From assembly GCA_029984035.1 (NCBI GenBank), contig JASBYJ010000002.1:225599-289598 (forward strand): a stretch of DNA of 64,000 nucleotides, read 5' to 3'. Each line of letters opens with the position of its first letter. Within the stretch, counting starts at the first letter, position 1. The DNA is from Conchiformibius sp. Its GTDB lineage: Bacteria > Pseudomonadota > Gammaproteobacteria > Burkholderiales > Neisseriaceae. Shown in pieces: positions 25,898 through 35,147 of the stretch. The position numbers and the translations under genes were made by a program. A model generated the notes under the pieces. It saw only the letters and a program-made list of their open reading frames with translations, was not told the origin of the DNA and ran no database searches.

Positions 25898-27364
25898 ATG
25901 CCGTTTCAGCGTAATTTAACCCGTGTCCGTCACAATACCAAAATTGTTGCCACTCTTGGCCCTGCCAGCAATGATGTGGATTTGTTGCGCGATATGATTG
26001 CTGTAGGCGGAGTGAATGTGCTCCGTTTTAATTTCAGTCACGGTGCGGCGGAAGTTCATGAGAAAAATGCGTTAATTGTGCGCGAAGCTGCCGAGAGGGC
26101 GGGCAGGGAAGTGGCGATTATGGCAGATTTGCAGGGGCCGAAAATCCGTATTTCCAAAATCGCGGGCGGCTCTATTGAACTGAAGCAGGGTGAAACTTTA
26201 TTACTCGATGCCGCTTTTAAGGGAGAAGGCAGTCGCGAATGTATCGGTTTGGATTATGAGAGGCTGCCTGAAGACGTGCGCGAAGGTGATGTGTTGTTGT
26301 TGGATGACGGATTGCTGACTTTAACCGTAGAGCGGGTTTCAGGCAGCCAAATCCATACGGTTGTGAACAACGACCATATATTAAAAAGCAATAAAGGTAT
26401 CAACAGACAAGGCGGCGGTCTCAGTGCGGGTGCTTTGACGGAAAAGGATTTTGAGGATTTGGACACTGCCGTCAGAATAGGTTGCGACTATGTGGCGGTG
26501 AGTTTTGTCAAAGATGCGGCGGATTTGCATTTGGCGCGTTCGGCGGTTGCCGGGGCGTGTAGGAGGTATGGATTGACCGAATTGCCCGGACTCGTTGCGA
26601 AAATCGAGCGCATTGAGGCGGTGGAGAATTTGGATGCGATTATTGAAGCGTCCGAAGGGATTATGGTGGCGCGAGGCGATTTGGCTGTGGAGGTCGGACA
26701 TGCGGCTGTGCCTGCTTTGCAGAAACGGATGATACAGCGTGCAAGGGAGCTGCGCCGTTTCAGCATTACTGCTACGCAAATGATGGAAAGTATGATTGAG
26801 AACCCTGTTCCCACGCGTGCGGAAGTGAGTGATGTGGCCAATGCGGTGTTGGACGGTACGGATGCGGTGATGTGTTCGGCTGAAACGGCTGTGGGGCGTT
26901 ATCCGTTTGAAACCGTACGGCAAATGGCGGAAATTTGTGCAGTGGCGGAGAGGGAGCAGGATTCTTTGGCGGGTGTGTCGGACGATGTGTTTTTGACTTA
27001 CCGTGCGGATTATGCGGTTGCCGATGCGGCGGTGCATATGGCGCGTACGGTAGGGGCGCAGGCTGTGGTGGCTTTGACGGAAAGCGGCAATACCGCTTTC
27101 CAAATCAGCCGTTACGGTATTTTGATTCCTGTGTATGCATTGACGCCGAGCGAGAAAGTGCAGCGGCGGATGGCGGTTTACCGCGGGGTGCGTCCTTTGA
27201 AATTGGTAACGAGCACGGACCATGCGGAAGCGGTGGATACGGTGGAAGTGGTTTTGCAGGAACGCGGACTGTTGAAAAAAGGCGACCGTTATATTCTGAC
27301 CAGCGGTTCGCGTATGCGGGAAGTGGGTACAACCGATACTTTGCAGTTGGTAACGGTTCAGTAA
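25898..27364 (+). CDS. pyk: Pyruvate kinase
   Basis: A 488-residue glycolytic enzyme converting phosphoenolpyruvate and ADP to pyruvate and ATP. The N-terminus RVRHNTKIVATLGPAS, RFNFSHG, the catalytic Lys region LPGLVAKIER, MVARGDLAVEVG and ATQMMESM are all in place. The C-terminal allosteric domain is complete. The start is the ATG at 25898, with GGAGAG at good spacing; an ATG 12 bases upstream overlaps that site. A DUS-based terminator follows at 27382-27423. A DUS and a partial one lie inside the gene. Confidence 0.96.
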   Translation: MPFQRNLTRVRHNTKIVATLGPASNDVDLLRDMIAVGGVNVLRFNFSHGAAEVHEKNALIVREAAERAGREVAIMADLQGPKIRISKIAGGSIELKQGETLLLDAAFKGEGSRECIGLDYERLPEDVREGDVLLLDDGLLTLTVERVSGSQIHTVVNNDHILKSNKGINRQGGGLSAGALTEKDFEDLDTAVRIGCDYVAVSFVKDAADLHLARSAVAGACRRYGLTELPGLVAKIERIEAVENLDAIIEASEGIMVARGDLAVEVGHAAVPALQKRMIQRARELRRFSITATQMMESMIENPVPTRAEVSDVANAVLDGTDAVMCSAETAVGRYPFETVRQMAEICAVAEREQDSLAGVSDDVFLTYRADYAVADAAVHMARTVGAQAVVALTESGNTAFQISRYGILIPVYALTPSEKVQRRMAVYRGVRPLKLVTSTDHAEAVDTVEVVLQERGLLKKGDRYILTSGSRMREVGTTDTLQLVTVQ

Positions 27365-27381
27365 GCGGAACGGTTGCAATA

Positions 27382-27423
27382 GGCTGCCTGAAAAGCATTG
27401 CTGCGTTTTCGGGCGGCTTTTTT
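27382..27423 (+). terminator. DUS-based intrinsic terminator 3' of pyk
   Basis: GGCTGCCTGAAAA (from 27382) pairs with TTTTCGGGCGGC using two G-U wobbles, followed by a run of T at 27418-27423. One arm is a DUS. Confidence 0.8.
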
Positions 27424-27458
27424 GTTACAATGCGCGGCTGTTTGTTTGGAAGAAAATG

Positions 27459-28463
27459 ATGTCTCGAATTACTGTATTGCCCAGTCAAACCCAATTTGAT
27501 GCCGAAAGCGGCGAAACGATTTTGGCATCGGCCATCCGCCAGGGACACAATCTGCCCCATGCTTGTCAGAGCGGCGTGTGCGGCTCGTGTCGTGCGCGGT
27601 TGTTGTCCGGCAAGGTGTCGCACAGCGGTTGTTACGATGATTATGTTTTAACGGATGCGGAACGCGAAAGCGGTATGGTGTTGCTCTGTTGCAGTGAGGC
27701 TGAAGGCGATGTGGAACTGGATATGCCCGGTTATTCAGGCAGCAGGGCAATCAGCGTGCGTACGCTGCCTGCAAGGGTGGGGAGTATTGACGTCAGAGGC
27801 GATGTGGCCGTTATGGAAGTGGTGTTGCCCAAAGCGCCTGCGTTTAAATTTTACGCAGGGCAGTATATGGATATTTTGTTGAAGGACGGCAGCCGCAGCT
27901 ATTCCATTGCCAACGCCCCTTCGCAGAACGACAAATTGGAATTTCATATCCGGCACCGTCAAGGCGGATTATTTTCTCCGCTGTTGTTTGACGGACGTTT
28001 GGAAAGCGGCAGCATTATCCGGTTGCGCGGGCCTTTGGGTGGCTTTACTTTGAACGAGAACAGCAGTAAACCGTTGGTTTTAATGGCAACGGGTACAGGA
28101 TTTGCGCCGATTAAAAGTTTTCTCTCGCATTTGGCTGAAACCGACCCAAACAGGGAAATCCATATTTATCACGGCAGCCGGACCGAAGCGGGCCTATATG
28201 ACCGAGAAAGTTTGTCTGTTTTGCTGCAACAATTTTCCAACGCGCGTTATATCCCCGTTTTATCGCGCCCTAACAGCCAATGGCAGGGTGCGAAAGGCTA
28301 TGTACAGCAACAGGTTTTAGCCGACATATCTGATTTGTCGTCCTACGAAGTATATGCTTGCGGTTCCTTGCAGATGACAGAAGATGCGCGCAGATTGTTT
28401 GCCGAACAGGGCAGGCTGCCTGAAAACGCTTTTTTCAGCGATTCATTTACCGTTTCCGCCTAA
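27459..28463 (+). CDS. Ferredoxin-NAD(P)H-type flavin oxidoreductase (CDP-6-deoxy-glucoseen reductase-like)
   Basis: A 334-residue cytoplasmic electron-transfer protein. The N-terminal [2Fe-2S] domain has Cys36, Cys41 and Cys44 in CQSGVCGSC, and a fourth Cys in LLCCSEAE. An FAD-binding domain carries RSYSIANAPSQ, and the NAD-binding domain has LMATGTGFAPIKSF and VYACGSLQM. The architecture equals that of AscD/RfbI-type reductases, also found without dideoxysugar clusters in Neisseria. No sugar genes are near, so its partner is unknown. The second of two adjacent ATGs is taken as start. It ends just before the DUS that precedes uvrB. Confidence 0.85.
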   Translation: MSRITVLPSQTQFDAESGETILASAIRQGHNLPHACQSGVCGSCRARLLSGKVSHSGCYDDYVLTDAERESGMVLLCCSEAEGDVELDMPGYSGSRAISVRTLPARVGSIDVRGDVAVMEVVLPKAPAFKFYAGQYMDILLKDGSRSYSIANAPSQNDKLEFHIRHRQGGLFSPLLFDGRLESGSIIRLRGPLGGFTLNENSSKPLVLMATGTGFAPIKSFLSHLAETDPNREIHIYHGSRTEAGLYDRESLSVLLQQFSNARYIPVLSRPNSQWQGAKGYVQQQVLADISDLSSYEVYACGSLQMTEDARRLFAEQGRLPENAFFSDSFTVSA

Positions 28464-28499
28464 TGCGCGCTTTTTCCTATTTTTCAGGCAGCCTGAAAC

Positions 28500-30545
28500 A
28501 TGCAGATTCTCCAATTCCCCCATTCGCCGTTTAAACTGTACCAACCTTTTCCGCCGGCAGGCGACCAGCCGACAGCCATCGCACAATTATTGGACGGTTT
28601 GGCAGACGGTTTGTCGGCGCAAACGCTGTTGGGCGTAACCGGTTCGGGCAAAACCTACACCATGGCAAACGTTATCGCCCAAAGCGGCCGGCCGGCGATT
28701 ATCATGGCGCACAATAAAACGCTGGCGGCGCAACTGTATGCCGAGATGCGCGAGTTTTTCCCTGAAAATGCGGTGGAATATTTTGTTTCTTATTACGATT
28801 ACTACCAGCCTGAAGCCTATGTACCCAGCCGCGATTTGTTTATCGAAAAAGACAGCGCGGTAAACGACCATATCGAGCAAATGCGGCTGTCTGCCACCAA
28901 AAACCTGATGACGCGCGATGATGTGGTGATTATCGCCACCGTTTCCGCTATTTACGGTATCGGCGACCCTACCGAATACCAACAAATGGTGTTGTCGCTC
29001 AAAGAAGGCGATACGCAAGGGCAGCGCGACATTATCGCCACATTGGTCGGCATGCAGTACGAACGCGGCGATATGGATTTCAAACGCGGTTCGTTTCGGG
29101 TGCGCGGCGATGTGATTGATGTGTATCCCGCCGAAAGTTCCGACCATGCTTTACGCATCAGCTTGTTTGATGACGAGGTGGAGCGTTTGGATTTATTCGA
29201 TGCACTCACGGGGGCGGCGGTACAGCGTGTGGGGCGTTATACCGTTTTCCCGTCCAGCCATTATGTCACGCCGCGCGATACCGTGTTGCGCGCTTGTGAA
29301 AGCATCAAAGCCGAGCTGCGCGAACGCATTGCCTTTTTTACACGGGAAAACCGTCCCGTAGAACAGCAGCGCATCGAACAGCGTACCCGTTTTGATTTGG
29401 AAATGCTTTATGAAATGGGTTTTTGCAAAGGCATTGAAAACTATTCGCGCCATTTTTCCGGAAAACAGGAAGGCGAACCGCCGCCTACTTTAATGGATTA
29501 TTTGCCGAAAAACGCCCTGTTGTTTATTGATGAAAGCCATGTAACGGTGGGGCAAATCGGAGCGATGTACAAAGGCGATGCCAGCCGCAAACAAAATCTG
29601 GTGGATTACGGTTTCAGGCTGCCTTCCGCACGCGACAACCGTCCTCTGAAATTCCATGAATTCGAACGGGCGATGCCGCAAACCATTTTCGTGTCCGCCA
29701 CGCCCGCACAATACGAAGCCGAACATTCGGGACAAGTGGTAGAGCAGGTGGTGCGTCCGACAGGACTGGTTGACCCTCAAATCATTATCCGTCCCGTATC
29801 GACACAAGTTGATGATTTGTTGAGTGAAATCAATATCCGTGTTGAACGGGGCGAACGTGTGTTGGTCACTACGCTGACCAAGCGCATGGCAGAACAGCTT
29901 ACCGATTATTACAGTGATTTGGGCGTTAAAGTGCGCTATCTGCACAGCGATATTGATACGGTGGAGCGTGTGGAAATCATCAGGGATTTGCGTTTGGGTT
30001 TGTTTGACGTATTGGTCGGCATCAATTTGTTGCGCGAAGGCTTGGATATTCCCGAAGTGTCGCTGGTGGCGGTTTTGGATGCCGACAAAGAAGGCTTTTT
30101 GCGTTCCCACCGCAGCCTGATTCAAACCATCGGGCGTGCCGCGCGCAATGTAAACGGCGTGGCGGTTTTATACGCCGACAAAATCACCGACAGCATGAAG
30201 TCGGCGATAGAGGAAACCGAACGCAGGCGCGAGAAACAGATGAATTTCAACCGCGAGCACGGCATTGTTCCGCAACAAATCAATAAAAAAGTTAAAGACT
30301 TGATTGACGGCGTATATCATGAAGACGGCATATCCTCCGCTTCAGGCAGCCTGAAAAACGGCGCAGGTAAGCGTAAGGCCAAAGCGGACACTCCGATACG
30401 CAATGAGGAAGACGCATTTAAAGTTATCGCCCGACTGGAAAAAGAAATGCAGCAGGCGGCGAGGGATTTGCAGTTTGAAGAGGCTGCGGTATTGCGCGAT
30501 AAAATCCGTGCGATTAAGGAGAACCTGCTGTTTGCAGGGGAATGA
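28500..30545 (+). CDS. uvrB: Excinuclease ABC subunit B
   Basis: A 681-residue helicase-like damage verifier of nucleotide excision repair that works with UvrA and UvrC. Walker A is GVTGSGKTYT, the beta-hairpin segment YYDYYQPEAYVP is intact, DESH is present and RIGRAARN-type motif VI reads TIGRAARNVNG. The C-terminal UVR domain (about 640-675) includes ARLEKEMQQAARDLQFEEAA, which binds UvrC. A DUS overlaps the region just before the start, and another inside the gene encodes Ser-Gly-Ser-Leu-Lys near residue 615. Confidence 0.97.
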   Translation: MQILQFPHSPFKLYQPFPPAGDQPTAIAQLLDGLADGLSAQTLLGVTGSGKTYTMANVIAQSGRPAIIMAHNKTLAAQLYAEMREFFPENAVEYFVSYYDYYQPEAYVPSRDLFIEKDSAVNDHIEQMRLSATKNLMTRDDVVIIATVSAIYGIGDPTEYQQMVLSLKEGDTQGQRDIIATLVGMQYERGDMDFKRGSFRVRGDVIDVYPAESSDHALRISLFDDEVERLDLFDALTGAAVQRVGRYTVFPSSHYVTPRDTVLRACESIKAELRERIAFFTRENRPVEQQRIEQRTRFDLEMLYEMGFCKGIENYSRHFSGKQEGEPPPTLMDYLPKNALLFIDESHVTVGQIGAMYKGDASRKQNLVDYGFRLPSARDNRPLKFHEFERAMPQTIFVSATPAQYEAEHSGQVVEQVVRPTGLVDPQIIIRPVSTQVDDLLSEINIRVERGERVLVTTLTKRMAEQLTDYYSDLGVKVRYLHSDIDTVERVEIIRDLRLGLFDVLVGINLLREGLDIPEVSLVAVLDADKEGFLRSHRSLIQTIGRAARNVNGVAVLYADKITDSMKSAIEETERRREKQMNFNREHGIVPQQINKKVKDLIDGVYHEDGISSASGSLKNGAGKRKAKADTPIRNEEDAFKVIARLEKEMQQAARDLQFEEAAVLRDKIRAIKENLLFAGE

Positions 30546-30615
30546 GAGTTTCAGGCTGCCTGAAAGGCAGTATGGAAACCGATTATTTATCAAATTAATG
30601 AATGGGAAAATCATT

Positions 30616-32256
30616 ATGTTGAATTACTGTAAATCAATATGTCGGTATCAATGGTTGATTCCATGTTTGTTGGTGTTGTTTTGTTTCACATCTTTTTATG
30701 CTTTAGGCAGTATGTATCCCCCCGCTCATATTGGAGATAAATGGTATAAAGCTTATATCGTACGGCATATAGCGGCAGCTGTGATAATGGGTTTGTGGTT
30801 TTATTGGATGAGTGTGCGTACTCCCCGTTTATTTGGGGTGGTGCTATTGCCTTATTTTGTCGCTTCATGGTTGTATATGCCGCAAGGTTTGGTGTACGGT
30901 GATTTAACGGTAGCTATGTTTGAGTCCTTATTGGCAACCGATTCTGAAGAAGCATTTGCTTATCTGCAAAATTTCCCCATTTATGTTTGGGTCTTATGGG
31001 TGGCTTATCTATTGTTTTTCTTGGGTATGGCGGTTGTTATTAGGAGAAAACAAAAATTAAATAATAATATTGCGACAGGCAGGAAGATTAAATTTGAAAG
31101 AGGTGCGATTTATTTACTGGCTATAGCGGTGGCGTTTTTATTTTTTATTAAACCTGCATACCGTAATTTTGTGCATGATGAATCTTATGCGATTAATAAG
31201 TGGCTTATGCCGCAAAAATTTTCAGCCCGTCTGATTTATGTCCCATATATGACATATAAAGACTTGCAATTTTCGAAAGAAGCGCAGAATGAAGTGCCGC
31301 AGTGGCAGATTGAGAAAGTGAGTCCTGTTTATCAAAACTATGTGGTAGTGCTGGGAGAAAGTGTACGTGCGGATTATCTGCCTATGTACGGTTATCCCTT
31401 GAATACCAGTCCGTTTCTGAGTCGGGTTAACGGGATACGATTGGCAAATTATGTTGCTCCTGCTCCGAGTACTATCGTTTCTATTTCGCGAGTTTTGAGT
31501 TTGACGGATGAAAACGGGCAACCAAAATATGCTTATACATTGATTAATTTAGCGAATATGGCCGGTTTTGATACATTTTGGCTTTCTAATCAAGGGAAAA
31601 TGGGAAGAGATGATAGTGCCGTAGCAAAAATCGGAATTCGTGCCAAGCAATATGTTTTCACCAAACTCGGTGATTATAATGAAACAGTATTAAGCGATGA
31701 AGTGTTGCTGCCGCATTTTCAAAATGCATTGGATGTACAGACGGAAAATCCCAAATTGATCGTACTGCATTTACTCGGGTCGCATCCCGGATTCTGTGAC
31801 CGTATTACAAAAGAGCCGGAGATGTATTTACCTTCGCGCAATATGTCATGTTATTTGGAAAGCCTTATTCAGACTGATCATTTATTGCAGCAGGTGGACG
31901 ATATGCTGAGACACAAACAGCAAAGTTATTCGGTTGTTTATTTTAGTGATCATGGTTTGTCGTCAGCGATTGATGGCTGGAACAGCATGGTGGTAGGTAC
32001 GAAGTATAAACAAAATTATGCCGTACCTTTCATTCGATTTTCTTCAGACAGCACCAAGCAAGAGGTGATTTATAGCAGGAAAAGCGGATTTGATGCGCTG
32101 TCGGGATTGGCGCAATGGATGGGCATCCGTGAAACGCAATTGTCCCGAAAGCCCGACTTTTTTGCAGAAGGGGAAAATGGCCCCGTGTATGTGTTCAATC
32201 AGGAAAAATTGGTGGATTTCGATACTCTGGCAGACGACCCGGCTCAAAAACCGTAG
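30616..32256 (+). CDS. Phosphoethanolamine transferase (EptA/Lpt-like)
   Basis: A 546-residue inner-membrane protein of the sulfatase/alkaline phosphatase superfamily that adds phosphoethanolamine to lipid A, core sugars or other envelope targets. About five transmembrane helices fill residues 10-180. The periplasmic domain has VVVLGESVRADYLPMYGYP with metal ligand Glu248, the candidate Thr nucleophile at about 286 (APSTIVSISR), a LHLLGSHPGF motif and YFSDHGL. The start is the ATG at 30616 with GGGA upstream. The gene looks more AT-rich than neighbours and I found no DUS inside it, unlike most genes here. Substrate specificity cannot be assigned. A DUS hairpin ends it. Confidence 0.85.
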   Translation: MLNYCKSICRYQWLIPCLLVLFCFTSFYALGSMYPPAHIGDKWYKAYIVRHIAAAVIMGLWFYWMSVRTPRLFGVVLLPYFVASWLYMPQGLVYGDLTVAMFESLLATDSEEAFAYLQNFPIYVWVLWVAYLLFFLGMAVVIRRKQKLNNNIATGRKIKFERGAIYLLAIAVAFLFFIKPAYRNFVHDESYAINKWLMPQKFSARLIYVPYMTYKDLQFSKEAQNEVPQWQIEKVSPVYQNYVVVLGESVRADYLPMYGYPLNTSPFLSRVNGIRLANYVAPAPSTIVSISRVLSLTDENGQPKYAYTLINLANMAGFDTFWLSNQGKMGRDDSAVAKIGIRAKQYVFTKLGDYNETVLSDEVLLPHFQNALDVQTENPKLIVLHLLGSHPGFCDRITKEPEMYLPSRNMSCYLESLIQTDHLLQQVDDMLRHKQQSYSVVYFSDHGLSSAIDGWNSMVVGTKYKQNYAVPFIRFSSDSTKQEVIYSRKSGFDALSGLAQWMGIRETQLSRKPDFFAEGENGPVYVFNQEKLVDFDTLADDPAQKP

Positions 32257-32281
32257 TTGCCGAACCGTATCAGGTAAGAAT

Positions 32282-32314
32282 AACCGCACTTTCAGGCAGC
32301 CTGAAAGTGCGGTT
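32282..32314. terminator. DUS-palindrome terminator between the EptA-like and J-domain genes
   Basis: AACCGCACTTTCAGGC (32282-32297) is perfectly complementary to GCCTGAAAGTGCGGTT (32299-32314) around one base. The core is a near-palindromic DUS extended by matching flanks. It lies between convergent genes and can serve both. Confidence 0.8.
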
Positions 32315-32353
32315 TCGCTATTTTCGAGCCAATGGATACGTTCATCTAAAACA

Positions 32354-33130
32354 TTACAAGGGTTTGCTGCGTTGCAGATAGATGGTCTGCTTGGGTTGGT
32401 TTTTGCCGACTGCAATATTCTCGCGCAAAATTTCCTCTCCGCTATCCAATTGCCGATAGCGCAGGGTGTAGCTGCCTGCATCCAAGTTGTCCAATTGCAT
32501 TCGGTTGCGTTCTACAATAAAAAAGGTGCGCAATGCTTGGGTTTGTCCGCTGAAAAACAACTCTGCCATCACATCGGAACTGTTGAGGGCGTTATCGATA
32601 TCCAAGCTGTAACGTCCGTGTCCGTGCCATTGCGGATAGCCGTTGAGATAGGCCGAATATTGCGGCCACGGATTGCCGTTGGGTGCCGTGGCGGGGCGGG
32701 TGTATGAGCCTGTCGGTATGGTTTCGTCAAAAGCTTGCGTTTGTTGGGTGTTTCGGTATTTGTGCCACAGAAGGAATATTTGTAGGCACAATGCCAGTGT
32801 TAAGACGGCGTACAAAGCCTGCATCCATATCGTTGAAGAGCGGCGGCGCGGTGGCGGCGGCGCGGTGCGCACGATGGTAATGCTGCCGACATCGACAACG
32901 CGGGCAGGCATTTCCTGTTCGCGTATCCAGCGGTCGTGTTCGGCACGTTTTTCAGGGTCGGAAAGGATTTCGTAGGCGCGGTTGATGAGCTGCATGATGC
33001 GGTGTGCATCGGGGTCGGGGTTGAGGTCGGGGTGATATTGTTTGGACAGACGGCGGTAGGCGGCGCGTATGGTTTGCGCATCGGCATCGCGCGGAATATT
33101 GAGATTGTCGTAGTGGGTGCGGATGCTCAT
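32354..33130 (-). CDS. Membrane-anchored J-domain protein
   Basis: A 258-residue protein with an N-terminal J domain (residues about 5-70) including the HPD tripeptide at 33-35 (QYHPDLNP), which stimulates DnaK ATPase. A proline-rich basic linker precedes one transmembrane helix at about 103-122. The C-terminal part (about 125-258) has no family that I recognise. It lacks the zinc-finger and client-binding domains of DnaJ, so it is a type III co-chaperone with a private role. rppH is upstream on the same strand with one DUS between. Confidence 0.85.
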   Translation of the reverse strand: MSIRTHYDNLNIPRDADAQTIRAAYRRLSKQYHPDLNPDPDAHRIMQLINRAYEILSDPEKRAEHDRWIREQEMPARVVDVGSITIVRTAPPPPRRRSSTIWMQALYAVLTLALCLQIFLLWHKYRNTQQTQAFDETIPTGSYTRPATAPNGNPWPQYSAYLNGYPQWHGHGRYSLDIDNALNSSDVMAELFFSGQTQALRTFFIVERNRMQLDNLDAGSYTLRYRQLDSGEEILRENIAVGKNQPKQTIYLQRSKPL

Positions 33131-33171
33131 GGCGGGAAAGGTAAGAAGGGATAAGGCTGCCTGAAAAAGGC

Positions 33172-33708
33172 TTAGCTGTTTTGCAGCAGTTTGCGTTGTT
33201 CAACCATGCGGCCGTGATATTCGCCCATGCTTTCTATGCCGGGCAGAAGCCGTGAAAGTTCGGTGAGGGCCGCTTCGTAAACATAGCGTTTGAAGGCAAT
33301 CACTTCGTCAACGGGCGCCCAATATTCATGCCATTTCCAACCGTCAAATTCAGGTTGTGCGGAGGCGTTTAAATCGATGTTGAGTTCATCGCTGTTCAGA
33401 CGCAACAAAAACCATATCTGTTTTTGTCCGCGGTAAGAACCGCGCCAATCGCGTTTTACCCAATTGCCGGGTACATCGTAGCGAAGCCAGTCGCGTGTTC
33501 TGCCCAAAATTCTGACATGATGCGGTAAAAGCCCGATTTCTTCCGTTAATTCGCGGTACATTGCGGTTTCAGGGCTTTCTCCGGGCTTGATGCCGCCTTG
33601 AGGAAATTGCCAGGACTGTTCGCGCAGGCGTTTGCCCCAGAACACTTGATTGTTCCGGTTGGTCAAAATAATGCCGACATTGGGGCGGTATCCTTCCCTG
33701 TCCAGCAT
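33172..33708 (-). CDS. rppH: RNA pyrophosphohydrolase RppH
   Basis: A 178-residue Nudix hydrolase that removes pyrophosphate from the 5' end of mRNA and so starts decay. The Nudix box GGIKPGESPETAMYRELTEE, then IGLL, is complete. The start MLDREGYRPNVGIIL at 33706-33708 matches the family, with GGAG upstream; an open frame extends 31 codons further without family similarity. Conserved QSWQFPQGG and WRGSYRGQKQIWFL segments support RppH over other Nudix proteins. It is separated from the downstream J-domain gene by a DUS. Confidence 0.93.
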   Translation of the reverse strand: MLDREGYRPNVGIILTNRNNQVFWGKRLREQSWQFPQGGIKPGESPETAMYRELTEEIGLLPHHVRILGRTRDWLRYDVPGNWVKRDWRGSYRGQKQIWFLLRLNSDELNIDLNASAQPEFDGWKWHEYWAPVDEVIAFKRYVYEAALTELSRLLPGIESMGEYHGRMVEQRKLLQNS

Positions 33709-33890
33709 TGCCGCTCTCCACGAAATTGAAACCGTGCGATTTTCCCATAAAATGTACGATATTGAAATCGGCTTGCTTGTCATTATCTTCAGCCGATACA
33801 ATCGATACCGTGCATATCAAGCGGTTTTTGTTTGCTTTGTTATGGGGTTAATGTAAATGCGGCTGTTTTCAGGCTGCCTGAAAAATCGGA

Positions 33891-34115
33891 GTGGAAAGAG
33901 TGGGCGGTGAGCTTTTGTCGCTTTTGCAAAGCGGCAGTTACGGGGATGTGAAAGAAACTTTGGAAATTTTATTGGAAGAATGCTGTATAGACGATTTGCC
34001 TGCGCGCCAAGAAGTGGATGCGTGGCGGGCTGTATTGGCGGGGCGCGGCGGACGCTTTAGCGGTTTGGCAGAGCAATGCAGCCGTTTTTGGGCAGAAACG
34101 GAAGAATGGACATGA
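33891..34115 (+). CDS. small acidic protein, unknown
   Basis: A protein of up to 74 residues starting at a GTG (33891, or another GTG at 33900 preceded by GGAAAGA). It has no transmembrane segment and no family that I recognise; EILLEECCIDDLPARQEVDAW is helical and acidic. Its stop overlaps the start of the VanZ-like gene as ATGA, which suggests translational coupling and a real gene. A DUS lies just upstream. Confidence 0.6.
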   Translation: MERVGGELLSLLQSGSYGDVKETLEILLEECCIDDLPARQEVDAWRAVLAGRGGRFSGLAEQCSRFWAETEEWT

Positions 34116-34477
34116 TGCCTTTGAATAAATGGAGTGCGGCAGCTGCTTTGTGGTTTGCGGCGGGCATTTATGCATTGTTTTTTCATCGGAGCAGCGGCAG
34201 CTTGCCGTTTCCCCATTTTGACAAGTGGGTGCATTTTTTATTGTTTTTCGCCCAAATGTGGCTGTTGTGCAAAGCATGGCTGCACCATCGGCGCAGAATT
34301 CCGGTATTGATGTTGGTGTTTTTCGGAGGTTTATACGCTATGGCTACCGAAATCATCCAACACTTTTTACCTGGCAGGGATGGTGATGTATGGGATTGTG
34401 TTGCGGATATGGCAGGAGTTTGTGCCGCACTGTATTGCGCAAATGGTGTTCAGGCAGCCCGAAACAGAACGGGATAA
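34112..34477 (+). CDS. VanZ-like family membrane protein
   Basis: A 121-residue membrane protein with about three to four hydrophobic helices. FPHFDKWVHFLLFFAQMWLL and the ATEIIQHFLPGRDGDVWD segment are typical of the VanZ-like family, where the Glu and Asp residues are conserved. Function is not established for chromosomal members. The start is taken as the ATG at 34112, with CGGAAG at good spacing and a four-base overlap with the upstream stop. A DUS-like GCAGCC near the end encodes Gln-Ala-Ala. Confidence 0.8.
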   Translation: MMPLNKWSAAAALWFAAGIYALFFHRSSGSLPFPHFDKWVHFLLFFAQMWLLCKAWLHHRRRIPVLMLVFFGGLYAMATEIIQHFLPGRDGDVWDCVADMAGVCAALYCANGVQAARNRTG

Positions 34478-34823
34478 GCATACGTTTGGGTTGTCGGGCT
34501 TGGGATTTGACATTCGGTATGACTGTGCAAGACGGAATAAAACTGAAGAGCAACAAACAGCTTGGATTGAATACGGGTAGGCATGGTTGCATCATCTTTA
34601 CACGGTCTTCCCCGTTATCTTGCCCACCTTCATTGCAGGTTTTGTCCGTTAATCAAATTTAAATTTTAAGTTTCAAGATTATGCTGCCTTATCTTGAGGA
34701 ATGCACAATAATATCCGTTTGGAAGGAATGGAAGAAAATAACGATACAATTCAAACTGATTGGAAAATTATTGCTTGAAATGGTTTGACAGAAGCAAATA
34801 AAGCATTATAATGCCGACTTCTT
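34478..34823. other. 346-bp gap upstream of tRNA-Asn
   Basis: No gene is supported. The 3' end holds the tRNA promoter. The first part is followed by an AT-rich stretch (about 34640-34780) without DUS. Confidence 0.5.
34785..34812 (+). promoter_or_regulatory. Consensus promoter of tRNA-Asn
   Basis: TTGACA (34785-34790) and TATAAT (34807-34812) match both sigma-70 boxes perfectly with 16-base spacing. The -10 ends 11 bases before the mature tRNA. Confidence 0.85.
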
Positions 34824-34899
34824 TCCCCGATAGCTCAGTCGGTAGAGCGACGGACTGTTAATCCGCAGGTCCCTGGTTCGAGCCCAGGTCGGGGAGCCA
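34824..34899 (+). tRNA. tRNA-Asn (GTT)
   Basis: A full cloverleaf is visible. The acceptor arm TCCCCGA (34824-34830) pairs with TCGGGGA (34889-34895), followed by discriminator G and an encoded CCA (34897-34899). The D-arm GCTCAGTCGGTAGAGC and the T-arm GGTTCGAGCC are canonical. The anticodon loop CTGTTAA gives anticodon GTT (34857-34859), so it carries asparagine. Confidence 0.97.
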
Positions 34900-34905
34900 A
34901 ATAAA

Positions 34906-34936
34906 AAAACACCTCTCAGTTTTTGAGAGGTGTTTT
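34906..34936 (+). terminator. Intrinsic terminator of tRNA-Asn
   Basis: AAAACACCTCTCA (34906-34918) pairs perfectly with TGAGAGGTGTTTT (34924-34936) around a five-base loop. It begins seven bases after the CCA end. Confidence 0.92.
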
Positions 34937-35147
34937 GCTTTTTGCTGTTTTGAAACTATCAAGTAATTTTATTGAAAATAGGGGATATTGTGGAGAAATT
35001 GTTTTTCACTCAATTGCCTTAGAAAAATCGAAATTCCGATTGGTTATAGTTCATCTTCTTTTAAAGATTATTCTCAAAGTGGGGCAGGCTGTCATTGTCC
35101 AATCTGGGGAAGAGTAACAGCTGTCTGAAAGAAAGACGATTCGGTTT

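Noticed and set aside
34824..34936. tRNA-Asn as an integration site for a mobile element
   Set aside because: No integrase gene, no duplicated tRNA 3' end and an intact terminator follow the tRNA.
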